This document shows, one piece after another, positions 52,001 through 63,085 of a DNA stretch of 64,000 nt (position 1 is the stretch's first letter; every line of letters begins with the position of its first letter). Made by a program: the position numbers and the translations under genes. The stretch is from the NCBI GenBank assembly GCA_026413225.1, contig CM048591.1:77054009-77118008 (forward strand), written 5' to 3'. This DNA is from Otis tarda. Taxonomy: Eukaryota; Chordata; Aves; Otidiformes; Otididae. The notes beneath the pieces were generated by a model. The model saw nothing but the letters and a program-made list of their open reading frames with translations, searched no databases and was not told the DNA's origin.

Positions 52001-53228
52001 GTAATTCAATTTGTACTTTTGGAACAATCAGCAGTGAGTGTAAGAGATTTTTCTGACAGTCTTGCTTAAATAATGCTTTCTGCCTTTTATTCTTAAGTGA
52101 TTCTCTTTTTACAGTCTAATAACATCAGAATTCTTGGTCGGAAAATAAAATGAGAAAATATATTTAAAAAATATAACATGGCACTATGACCTTTTCATGT
52201 TTAAGTGCTGATTCGGTAATTGCTGAAGTTGTCTGGAAAGGTATGGGCAATGAAGACAGGGAAGAAGTAAATGTTGTAGAAAATTACTTACTGTCATTTT
52301 CCATTGGTACGTCAAATACAGGCTAAAATCTAACTGCCCGCTTTTGAAATTTCTGTAGCCAGTGGTGTTTTTCCAAAGGCAAAAAGGTCCCTGTCCTGCA
52401 GTGTTCTCTCAACCAAGAGTTGCACTAGGGTAAAATGATTAATTTAAGAGCCATAAACTTCAAAAGTTTATTTTTTGTTTTAAACGGAGATGTAATCTCA
52501 GCACGGTTTAGCTGAGCTGTAAAGTTAGTGCACAGGAAAATACAGTAATAACATCACATTCTGAAATAAGCGATGATGTTTTAATTTTTGGATTATGAAT
52601 ATTCCAGTTGCTGGTTCACGCTCTTGAGTGATTCAGACTCCCGCAATGGTTTTTAATCTCACTGATCAGGTTTTTCTCAAATGAATGTATTGTGCCTAAT
52701 TCGAATTTTAGGATCACTGTTACTTGTAGCACCAAGATGAAGTGCCAGAGACGTGTTGCTATTGTCAGTAGCAGTGCATTTGGTTCCGTGATCTGATTTT
52801 TTTTTTGTTAATTGGACCTCCTGTAATATCTTGAATTGAGGGCTATTGAATGTCATTCTCACATGAGGAATTTATATTTTTAGTGGCAGCTAATGAAGAG
52901 ATGTGATGAGCTGAGCCTTGGTGCTTCAGTGAGTAATTACCTCCTCTTGATACTTATGTTATTTTAAATTTGGCTTATAAAAAGAGTAATTTGTGGCTTT
53001 CAGCAGCAGCGTGGCCATCCCTGGAGACGGGGGCTACTCAGCCGCGGGGAGCCGCGTGCTGCTGCGTTAGCTGCTGCTGGTGCTGGCACCGCGGGCTCCG
53101 AGGAACCCGCGCGTGTATTTTTGGACTGGCTTTTGTCGGGAGCACCCCGACCTCCAGCTCTTTGTCGGGGCTCAGGTGCGCTCCTTCCCGGCGTCTTGCA
53201 ATTTCATATAATTTTAATAAGAAGCAGC
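49056..53228. other. Unique non-coding DNA with GC-rich right end
   Basis: No gene recognised. It contains a 23-base T run at 49729-49751 and a 14-base A run at about 51051-51064. A purine-rich interval lies at 50500-50900, whose minus-strand frame (145 codons, 50484-50921) is low-complexity and motif-free. The last about 190 bp (53030-53200) is markedly GC- and CpG-rich, abutting CR1-6. Confidence 0.62.
49729..49751. repeat. Poly(T) tract, 23 bases
   Basis: The longest homopolymer I see in the window. Read on the minus strand it could be a poly(A) tail, but the adjacent sequence has no AATAAA within 30 bases and no recognisable coding remnant. Confidence 0.9.
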
Positions 53229-53422
53229 CGTCGACACGCTGGAGGGGAGGGATCCATCCAGAGGAACCTGGCCAGGCTGGAGAGGTGGGCCCATGCCAAC
53301 CTCATGGAGTTCAGCCAGGCCAAGTGCAAGGTCCGGCACCTGGGTCGGGGCGATCCCAGGCACAAATCCAGGCTGGGCGGAGAACGGTCCCTTTCAACCC
53401 AAGCCGTCCTGTGATTCTGTGT
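53229..53422 (+). mobile_element. CR1-6: internally deleted, divergent CR1 fragment
   Basis: The left part (to about 53375) translates in the plus frame to a motif string typical of CR1-type reverse transcriptases (LERWAHANLMEFSQAKCKVRHLG, read in two overlapping pieces: LERWAHANLMEF and AKCKVRHLGRG). This segment lies well upstream of the blocks retained in the other five copies. It passes abruptly, near 53375-53385, into the CR1 3' terminus (GGTCCCTTTCAACCC, then a worn octamer GTGATTCTGTG). The ORF2 stretch expected between them is missing, so the copy has an internal deletion, made either during insertion or later. The worn tail suggests greater age. Confidence 0.85.
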
Positions 53423-53557
53423 GCTACTGAGGTACAATTTAGAAGCAAACAGCTTTTCAGCACTTAACACACTATTACATTGTTTCATTCCATGCTTATT
53501 TTTTTATAAAGTCTCCTTTTGTGGAATTCAGGTTTTAAGTATCAAATATTTATTTTT
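53423..53557. other. Short AT-rich spacer between CR1-6 and the LTR
   Basis: Plain AT-rich DNA with nothing recognised. It ends at the left copy of the LTR target-site duplication. Confidence 0.7.
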
Positions 53558-53562
53558 CTACT
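53558..53562. repeat. Left target-site duplication of the LTR
   Basis: CTACT lies immediately before the LTR terminus. The identical pentamer follows the other end at 54716-54720. Confidence 0.88.
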
Positions 53563-54715
53563 TGTCGTAGTTCAGCCCTGATCAGGACCAGACTACGCAG
53601 TCTCTCTCTCACTCCCCCCGCCTTCCGAGAGAACAGGGAGAGAAAATATAAGGAAAAACGGCTCGAGGTTTGAGATAAGGCCAGGGAGAAATCCTTAAAG
53701 TTACCGTCACGGGCAAAACAGACTAGACTTGGGGAAAACTATTCATCTATTACTACAGACAGCAGGAGAATGAGACAGAGAACAAGATAACCTCCATCCA
53801 CCCCTTCCTCTTCCCAAGCTTAACATTATCTCTACTACCTCCCCGCCTCCCCCCGAGCGGCACAGGGGGGAAGAGGGAATGGGGGTTGCAGTCAGTTCAT
53901 CATACGTTGTTTCACGCCGCTGCTTCATGGTCAGGGGAAGAACTCCTCACATTCCTCCCCTGCTCCATCGTGGGGTCCCACCCCTACGCCACAGTCCTTT
54001 GTGGAACTGCTCCGGTGTGGGTCATCTCTTCCACGGGGTGCAGTCCCTCCAGAACGGCTGTCCCAGCGGGCCCTCCACGGGCCACAGCCGCCTTCAGGCA
54101 TCCACCTCCCCCGGTACGGGGTCCTTCACGGGCTCCAAGTGGATCTCTGCTCCTCCGTGGACCTCCATGGGCTGCAGGGGGACAACCTGCTCCACCATGG
54201 TCGTCACCACAGGCTGCAGGGGAATCTTGGCCAGGAGCCGCATTACTCCTCCCCCTCCTTCTGAACTGACCTTGGCGTCTGCAGCCGTTCCTCACTCACA
54301 ACAGGGTGGTAGATGTCTCTCAGGATCTTTTTTACATCTTATTCACTTCTCATCTCCTCTCCACTTCTTGCAGCCAGGCCGGACTGAGTCAGGCCCAGTC
54401 GGCTGCCTGGCGAGAGGCCAGAGGGTGAGGCCTGCAAGGCCCATGAGGCCTGCGCCTCCCCCTCTGCGCCTCTGCCCCCTGCTCAGCTTCTTCACATCTT
54501 CTCTTCTTTCTCTTTTTTTTTCTGTTTTCCCCTTCTTAAATACGTTATCGCAGAGGCGTTATCACGGAACATTCTGCTACCAATCGGCTCGGCCTTGGCC
54601 AGCAGCAGGTCCGCCCTAGGCCCGGCCGAGTCCACTAAACAAAGGGGAGCGACTTCTAGCAGTTTCCTGCAGAAGCTGCCACCTTAGGCCCCCCCTCACT
54701 AACAAAACCACGACA
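53563..54715 (-). mobile_element. Solo LTR of an avian ERVL-type endogenous retrovirus
   Basis: A 1153-bp element with TG...CA termini: the plus strand begins TGTCGTAG and ends CCACGACA, and the ends form a short imperfect inverted repeat. It is flanked by a perfect 5-bp duplication, CTACT, the length associated with class III (ERVL) integration. Orientation is minus. On that strand it begins TGTCGTGGTTTTGTTAGTGA, carries a TATA-like TATTTAA at 54536-54542, and ends with a TTATCTCAAACC...GGGGGGAGTGAGAG...CTACGACA block that resembles the 3' end of known bird ERVL LTRs. No gag, pol or env-like sequence lies on either side, so it is a solo LTR left by recombination between two LTRs. The middle (about 53955-54235) is rich in imperfect CTCCACGGG/GGCTGCAGGG units. 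Open frames through it, up to 246 codons, are incidental. Confidence 0.88.
54536..54542 (-). promoter_or_regulatory. TATA-like box of the solo LTR
   Basis: TATTTAA on the minus strand lies about 175 bp from the LTR 5' end. It is a plausible core promoter remnant directing transcription towards lower coordinates. Activity is unknown. Confidence 0.4.
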
Positions 54716-54720
54716 CTACT
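54716..54720. repeat. Right target-site duplication of the LTR
   Basis: CTACT matches 53558-53562 exactly, showing that the LTR boundaries are intact and that no deletion occurred at either edge. Confidence 0.88.
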
Positions 54721-57700
54721 GTCTAGAATTAGTCATAAAGATTATGAGAGGCTCTGTGAAACTAGTTTTGAATAACAGAAACAATGCTGTGACTGGAAGA
54801 ATTAGATTTTTGAGGAAAAAGCGTGCTGAAGAGGATTTAGTGACATTGTGGGACTGAAAGTGCTGAAGTTAGTGTAACCGTGAACGGCGGTAACTTGAAC
54901 ACTGCAGAGGTGATTGCTCCATTACAGTTCAGTAAAATGCCTGAGTAATTTGTACTGGAGGGTACTTCTCGGCGGTTCTGTAGGCATCTGTGCCTCGTAA
55001 GGACGGCGCTGTGTTGGGGCGTTTCAAACCCTTTCTGCGGGAGGGGTTCGGACGCGTCCCGTGTCAGTGTCATTCACGGCCCTTTCTACACCCAGCAGAA
55101 CACCTGGAGCAATGTGGAGCTCCTTCTTCTGAGACAGAGGCGAGGCAGGCCAGGAGCAGCGTGCCACCTGCTTTCTGAGCTAAATGTGCACAATACTACC
55201 GTTTTGTAATTCACAGCCTGCTTTTCCTTGTATTTCGTAAGGGACCTCAAGCACCGAAGCAGTGATTGTGGTTTTTGCTGTGGCAAGGGACAATTCTCCC
55301 CTTTCCTCTGCAGAGCACAGCTTCCCGTCTGGAGGGTGACAGAGCGCGTGAAGCGGCTGGTGTCACTTGCCCGTGGCCCGTGGCAAAGCGCGCGGCTGGT
55401 CGTTTCGGCAGCAGTGATGCACAGGCAGTCCCTGCCCTTTAAAATCTCTTACAGACTTGGGTGAAATAGTTAAACGTTGACGTTTGTGTTTTGGTGAGGA
55501 AGAATTAACATTCTTGCAGCACTTCTGGCATGGCTTCTTACGGCATGGTCTTCCGGTGACCACTTTGGACGTGACCTGCAGGCGATTTTCCTTGCGGCTG
55601 GAATGATGTGGTGTGTTAGGTCCTCTGTGGGTGTGTTTTGACGTTATTTGTTAAGCTGACACTACAGTTAAGCTGCAGATAATATCTGAGCACTCTGAGG
55701 CCCGTAGCTCCGTGGCCCTTGCTGGAAGATCTCAGATGGGGACGTTGACCGAAGTCAGTCTGCAGATGAGTGGAGGAAGTACAGTGTAGGTACAATGTGT
55801 GGGTGAAGCAGAGCAGTAATTGTGGATTCTGATGATCTCTCCTCATGGTTTTTCATAGGGACTTAAAATAACTGCATTAAATGCAGTGTGGGTAGGAAGA
55901 GAAGCATAGTAATGATTTAAGAGTTGCTTCATGAGAAGATTTTCTGCTGCTTGGCAAATTTGAAGAGCGTTCTCTCTAGTGGGTGCTGACAGGCACGTAT
56001 GAGTTAGCGTTTGCTATCTGGTATGAGAAACCCCCATAGTTTGTTTTACTGAGATTTTTAATCATGATTTCTTATCGTCGGTATATAGGAGAATTATGGA
56101 GGAAGTTAAAGGAGTTTATGGAAAATTATTGGAAACAGAAACCTTTTTTTTTTTTTTTTGGAACATTTTGAATGTGATACACTGTGTGGTCATTTACTGC
56201 ACTGTATGCTCCTCTACAATAATGGACTGATTTAAAGACAAATTCTGCCTAACTTATTTTTTTCTGTATTTGAGATTGTTCACAGACTCTTATATCATAC
56301 AGGAAAAAAAGATTATTTAAAGCAATTATGAAAATCAGTATAATTCCTTTACAGTGTAATTGATTTATTCTTTTTACGTGCTGGTTGGATTCAGTAATGC
56401 CCTGCAAAATAGTGCTTTTTCTTCAGCCTTATTCTATAAAGTTTTCTAAAACTGAAGGAAGTGTTTCTATCAAAAGAAAGGAAGCAGAAGAAGAGTATGA
56501 AAGAACGGAGCTGCTGCAGATTAGAAATTTTAAGACTATTACGGTTTGTCTTTGTTCTCACAGCTAGAAAATTGGATGGAAAACTGTTAGCCAAGATCTG
56601 AGATTCTTAGCAAGGGTCTGATCTCAGCACTGTCGAGGTGAGGCTCCGGGAGCTCAGAGAGGTTTAGGAGGTGACATTATACAGCTGAGAGTGTGAGAGA
56701 GAGATAATGAATTAACGTGAGTGACTAGTGAGATGTAAGTTAATTAGTACTGACAGGGGAAATAAGTTTACAAAGCACAGAAATACAGTCTCCCCATTAT
56801 GTTTGATTCTGTCAGTTGGAACGTGTTGGGATGTAGTTTCCTGAAAAACCTCTTGTTTTAGGCAAGATTTAATAGAAGAAATCAGCAGATCTACCGCAGG
56901 GATAAAGCTGTTGATTTGTTGGACACCGAGGTGAAGAACTGTTTGGTACCACTCGACGAGTATAGCATCACATGAATTACGTGTGTGTGTCCACAGGCAC
57001 GTAGGAATTCATGTGCATAAGCTGAGTTTACACTGCAGTTTGTCTCAGAAGAGATTTTTAAGACTACTGACATAAATTTTTGGTCTATAAGTTTATGATT
57101 TTATTTGCATCTTCTTGTTCGCATACAGTGATCTTGTGCAGTCGTGATGTGCAGTCGCACACTTTAGGCGTTTAGCTTTCCCACTCTTCATTTCAGCTGC
57201 ATGTGAAGAAAAGACCCCGGAATAATTTACAAAGTTTAGCAGCCATTGTGCATCCTTTCTTGTGCTGAATATTGTTTGACTGGCAGAACATTCTGGTGAT
57301 TTAGAAGTTATGTGGCAATAGCATTTCAGTGATTCACTTTGCTTTTTACAGATACATCTTTACTCTAGGAATGAGAGTTAGGGGCCTAATAGAAGGCAGT
57401 CCTCCTGGTAGATCTGATTTCTTTCTTTCTCACTTCAAGTATATTTTTAGAGAAAAAGCTAGAAGTTTTTCTCCATTTCCTTATACGCGGGAGAAAAGGA
57501 CTAGATTTCTTACAGGAGAGAATGGAAATAAGCATTAGGAACGTGAAAGCAAAAATTTGTACAGTATTTTCCCAACTCTGCAGCGCATTTCATCGTAAGT
57601 AGGGAAAGTATTATAAAAGTTTAGATGTTGTAGTATATGACATATTTTCCTGCCAGAGAGCTGAGACTCTTGGATAGCACTCCGAAATAGTCGTCTCGGT

Positions 57701-60700
57701 GGTGGCTTCGGTAATGACTTCTGTTCCCTCAGAGGAAGTCGGTGCGGTGTAATAAATTAAGATTTCAGTAATGCATAGTAGCGGTGAGGGATGTTCACCT
57801 CTAATTGCCGAGATAACTGTTGTTCCTCAGCACTCTGCAGAACGACATGTGTGCAGAGCGTTTCCAGGCTGTGATCGGTCGTTTCCGGTGGGATTCAGTC
57901 AGGGAGACCCTTTCCTCTGCACGCCGGCTGTGGCCCCTGCTTTCGTGTGACGTTCTGCAGAGCCGGGCATTTGCTGGAGGGGGGTGGCAGGTACCTGCAG
58001 TGGACTGAAATCGTCGTATCCGCAAAACCCAAACATTTCATGGAACAAAGGCATCTCTGTTCATGTGTTAGCTGCTTTGATCCGTACGAAGTGGAGTTGT
58101 GGAGCGATGCAGGGTGCTTTATTTAAGTTGCTTACTGTATGTACTCTCTCCATCTGTGAGGCAAACTGTCAAATCCATGTTAAGCTTCTGTTACTGTAAA
58201 TCTGAGGGACAGTGGCTAATTTTCCAAATTCTCTTTCTCTCTGCTTAGAAATTTTACCATTTTTTAATCCAAGTGGAATAAGAATACACCGATAGTATTG
58301 AGACAGACTCTGATCTCTTAGACCCGAAGCTTGTGTTGTTTAGAATGTATATTATAATAGGAAACCAGGAGAAATACGTCAGCTTTGCTGGAAATGTGTC
58401 GCAGTACATGTAAGTGTGTATAATGCATAATGTATGTATAATAGATAAATATGCATTTAAGTATACATATATATAAATATGTATGTATTTGAAATGGGAA
58501 ATCTCAGTAAAGTGCTACTGTTAAAATGAAAGTGCATCATGTAAGTAATTCTTACGAAGAAGGACCTGGTGCTTTTGTTTTTCTGTGCATGATGCTATTT
58601 CAATTTTTAAGTTTGAAGAGGAGTTCCAAATTCAGTCCTTGGCTGACAGACTAAATAACAGAGATGCTAACCTACCTTCTTTAAAGTGAGTCTGCCTGCT
58701 CTGAGCCTGGTACAAGATGGAAGTGACGTGTTTCACTATAAAACCGCCTGTTATCGATAGTTAGTTCTATTCCAGACTAAAGAACAGACAACAACAGCAA
58801 TTTGTTGGGTAGCATTTGGGAAACATTTGGGAGGTGTCTTGCCTGTTACCACTGTGATGAAGACTGCTGTTTTGTACGACAGACTCTTGTGAATCCTCTG
58901 GATTTCAGCAGTACTGTTCTTGCGCTGCTTCTCGCATACTTGAGGTGGCCTTGGTACAGAGACTCATTCGCCTTTGAGAACCACTTTGGTCAGGGAGTGA
59001 TGTGAACCTGTTGGCTGATGGTCACTAGGAACAGATGCGTCACTTAACTACTTCCGAAGAGTATTATCTCTACAGTCTTTCTCTGCTGAGTCACTTGGGA
59101 TACGAAAGTCCTTTCACTTCAGTGGAAAGTACAGCAGTTCATGAACAAACGTTTGAAATGTGTATTAAAAGGTCTAATGTGCAGTGCGAAATTTTGGGTT
59201 GCCAGTATGAAAGAGCACTAACTTCTGGATATTCAGATTTAAAAAAAATTGCTGCAAAAGTTTATAACCATTCTGCATTTATACTCTAATTTTGAAGGTG
59301 CTGTCAAGTCTGCATAGGCATTTTGCAAATAGATAAAATACAGATAATGGATGTTATGGATTGCATTTTTTAATTTTTTTTTTTGTTTAACACAGTCTTA
59401 CAGTATGAAATCTAAGACTGATGAGTGACAGCCTGAAAGGCTATAAGTGGAACCATAATTAGTGAAAGAAAGTTGAAGGTATGACAGAAGCAAATTAAAA
59501 ATCAGAAGAGCTGAGGCTGAGGCATCGGGCATTAGGTAGAACAGCTCATTGACTCTGGAAGCTTTCCTTGGTGAAGGCTGGTGACTCTGAAAATTAGTCA
59601 CCAAGGAAGAAGTCAGGAATGTTGGACTGTCCGTGTAAGAACTAATTTCCTTCAGGCAGAGGACATCCTGAAAGTGAATATGTTGTTGGTGTTGGTAGAT
59701 GACTAGAAGACGTTTGCAGCTTGCGAAGGTTTTCCTGATCTACATCCCTTCATTTGCCCGAAGACGTGCACTTGCTTGCATAGCAGGTTGTTGGCGTTTG
59801 TTTTTCTTTTGATCTCTCTGCTGTGTCTTGGCTATCACCCAATGGCCTGTTAGTTCCTGAAGTGCCAGAAAATGAAGAATTGTGTCAGACATTTCATAAA
59901 GGATCCATGCCAACCTTCTTGTTTGTGTCCTTTGAAAACTTTGAAGTCGAGCACAATGGCTTTGGGCTTATGGGTTTGCAGAGATCATGTTCAGTCTGCG
60001 GTGAGATTGACAATGCCCTTTTACCGCTTGGTCCTTTTGGAGACTTGCACCACACGTGGACCATGCAGTGAGGGGGAGGACAGGCTGTGCTGTTTGCATT
60101 CAGATGGATGGATGGATGGGTGGAGGTCACTGTGTGCTCTGGTCATGGGCGTGACGTCTCAGGGCATGTTCTGCAGGTGATGCAGAAACCTTCTTGCCCC
60201 AGCTGGGATGAGGTCCAGCTGCGTGGCTCCTCAGAGCTGAGTGAGCTTGGCCCTTGAGAGGGGATGAGCAGACCTGATTGTGCCACGCGTGCCCTACGCT
60301 GCCGCTCATGCGGTGGCTGTGGTCCCCAGCGCTGCCAGCTCTGGTCAGGAGGAAGGAGCAACCAACAAAAAGGGTCATGGCACTGCCAGGTATCATAGTG
60401 GTAGGGCTCAAACCTGGGCTGGTTCACGGACACATCAAAGCACTTCCCAGCAAAGCGTTCGCTCACGGAGCAGGGTCTGACCGCACAGGGGGTGAAACAA
60501 ACGCATCAAAGAGACTGTGCCAAGAAGTGTTTGAGGGCTGTTGTTTGCTTCTGTGCTGTTAGAAAAGAAGTGCCCTCTCATAGGGGTTTGCCGTTACGCT
60601 GTTCAGGCTCGATGGTTGCAGGGTTGTTCCGGTCTGCCTTCCTACATCACATGGATTAAGGTCATACGGTTGCCTTTTCTCTTTCTTTGGCTTTTTTACC

Positions 60701-62408
60701 AGTGATTTTTACATATGTTCTCAAATGTGACAGAGACCATAATAGAATATATTCAGCACAGATGAAACCCCCTTTTTGCCCCAGTGTTGTAGCAGAACTA
60801 TTCTTGTGAAGGGTGTTTCCTAGATGGGACCTCTCCGTTTCAGCCTTCCCACAGGTCTATGCCAGACAGTCCTGCGAAGAGTAGAAAAGCGGGGCTATCA
60901 GGTTCTTGGATTTATTTGAATCCGTTGCTCAGCCTGTTAATCACTTCATTTTGCCATGATGAATGGCTGGAACTAGTCATTAAGATCACTTATTGTTGTC
61001 GTTGTCGTCAATCCATCAAGACGCTATCTTCTCTCTCCTGCCTGTCACCACAACTTTGGTATAAACTCAGCCTTCCCATCCAAGAAAATACTCAGTGTAA
61101 TGTGGAATATAGATGGAACACCTCGCTCTCGATTGTTCTTTTCGCTCTCACTAGGAGATTGCCGAGGGTTGTGTATTGTTTAGGAGGCATTTAGACAACT
61201 GTTGCTTCTGTTCTATGAAGCGCTGAATGTATTGTCTGCAAGGTGTGAATCCATTGCTTGTGGTTGAAAGCAATAAAACAGATTATCAGCAACTCATTTT
61301 GGTGTTTTGACTTGGTTGGTTTGTGTAAGGTGTTTTTCTTGGACAAGGAGTCCGTCCGGCGCGAGGCTTCGGTGGCGGCACGCCGAGAGAAGTGGCAGCT
61401 TGTGCACCAAGCGGGGAGCGGTCAGACTGCGCCTCTCCGTCGGGATTTACTGCTGTATACCTGCACTACTGCCATTAATTTTTTTCCAAGTAAATTTGTA
61501 CTGCGAGAAGAATGTGCAGAGGTGACAAATCCTTCAATTCTGTTTTGTGTTTCTTTAAAACAGAGCACTTCAAAGGTACTGCCGCTGTGGTTTTACCTGG
61601 ACTGAATCAACAGAGGGTCGGGACTCTTGGTGTGCTTTTTCTTTGTGTCTCAGCAGTCACTGGTCACGCTGAGACAGGTGACTTTTGCATGACTGGCCAG
61701 CGTGAGCTCTGGTTAAAACCAGGAGCTGAGCCTCATCTGTCAGCATCCTCCCTGCGCTTGCCTTGCGTTGCTTCTCCGTTACCTTGGGCTGCTGAAGACA
61801 TTGTAAGTTCCACATCTGTATAATGTTGGAGAAGTACATGTGTGTTTTGTGTTCAGATATTCGGACCAGCTCTTTACAGAAATGTCTTTTTGTGTGGCTA
61901 AAAAGAGGACACGGAAAATTAATTTGATTTTTAAGTGACAGAAAAACGCTAGGAACTCAGACGTGCCTCTTTTATTCCGTGAGGAATGGAGAAATGTAGT
62001 AGTGCTGTGGGTTTGGTCTAATTAACGTTAGTGCAGCACTAGTAACTGGTTCTTACTGTGAGTTACCGTACTTTCTACAAAATATTGGTAGTTGCAGTAT
62101 GTGTTTAAGGTTATTTTACTGGAAGATCTGGTAAAAATCTTGCTTTAAGAAACACATTCCTATTTTTATTGAATTATCATTTTTTTTAAGTGAAAGGTAC
62201 AGCCTGCATTAGTGGCATTGGCTGAAGAGGTCGCACTTCAAAGTGTTTCTAGCACACGTACACGTTCTAGCACGTTTCGTACACCGTTCTAGTTACATTT
62301 TCTTCATTTAAAAAATTGCTGTTCGCTCACTTCTCTCAGCAGTGTCAGGTTTCACGAGGGGGCAAGTGATTTCTGTGAGCATGCCAAACACGCAATTATG
62401 AAGTACCC

Positions 62409-62430
62409 AATTCAATTCTTGAATTGAATT
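62409..62430. other. 22-bp near-perfect palindrome
   Basis: AATTCAATTC and GAATTGAATT are exact reverse complements separated by TT. This is the longest uninterrupted inverted match I found. It lies in AT-rich DNA with no associated gene. Confidence 0.6.
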
Positions 62431-62741
62431 ACCTACCCCTGGCCATGCCGCGATATTCATAATTCTCGCTCTTTCCCGTTGTGCCAAGTTAAATGGGATC
62501 AGTCTTGTTCTGTAGAGCTCAGGATTAAAGTCAGGGGGAAAAAATAGTGCACAAAAGCATGATCCTGTTGTTCATCGATGGCGTGGCCTGCCTTCCAGAA
62601 GGAAATCCCAAGTTCCAGCCTCCTCTCCCAGGATGGAGATTGGAAGGAAGCGGGAGGAGACAGATGAAAACGGAGAGGAAGGGGCGCCTTGTGGGCTGTT
62701 GGCTCTGTGGAAGGCTCAGGTGGGTTCTGGCGGTGCCAGGT

Positions 62742-62785
62742 GGGTTGGGTAGGGGAGTAGGTGGGTTTGGGTGGGAGTGGGTGGG
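62742..62785 (+). other. G-run cluster, multiple overlapping G-quadruplex motifs
   Basis: Eight G runs of three or more bases occur in 44 nt (62742, 62747, 62752, 62763, 62769, 62773, 62779 and 62783), with loops of 1-7 nt made mostly of T, TT, TTT and AGT. Several alternative four-run quadruplexes fit. The sequence is built of variants of GTGGG, so it may have grown by slippage. No promoter or exon is recognised next to it. Confidence 0.7.
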
Positions 62786-63061
62786 AGCTGAGAGCGGTAC
62801 CCTCCAGGGTGGATGGCAGGTCCGGAGGGATCGGAGGGCCGGTGAGGTTGCAATGCACTTGAGCCTGTGAGGTCTGAAGGAAATTCCTGCGGGCTGTAGG
62901 AAAACGAAAGTCTTATTTTGATCTAGTGGTCACTGCTGATCGTAGCAAGAATCCTGCTGTGCTTGCGAAATCCGACATTTGCAAGAGTAAATACAAGCTT
63001 GCTACGTGACCACAGAACAAACTGCTTGTGCTGGGCCTTTGATATGCTCTGAGTCTTGTTT

Positions 63062-63085
63062 ATTAGATTAATTGGCTAATTAGAG
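63062..63085. promoter_or_regulatory. Cluster of homeodomain-type ATTA/TAAT cores
   Basis: Within 24 bp there are ATTAGATTAATTGG and GGCTAATTAGAG, giving several overlapping TAAT/ATTA cores including the palindrome CTAATTAG. Such clusters are common in conserved vertebrate enhancers but also arise by chance in AT-rich DNA. Confidence 0.25.

Noticed and set aside
53879-54619. 246-codon plus-strand open frame
   Set aside because: It lies wholly inside the solo LTR, antisense to it, and is made of GC-rich repeated units. It is an incidental frame, not a gene.
58420-58490. AT-rich ATGTAT/TATA stretch as a tandem satellite
   Set aside because: Repeats are imperfect and irregular, so it is low-complexity AT sequence only.
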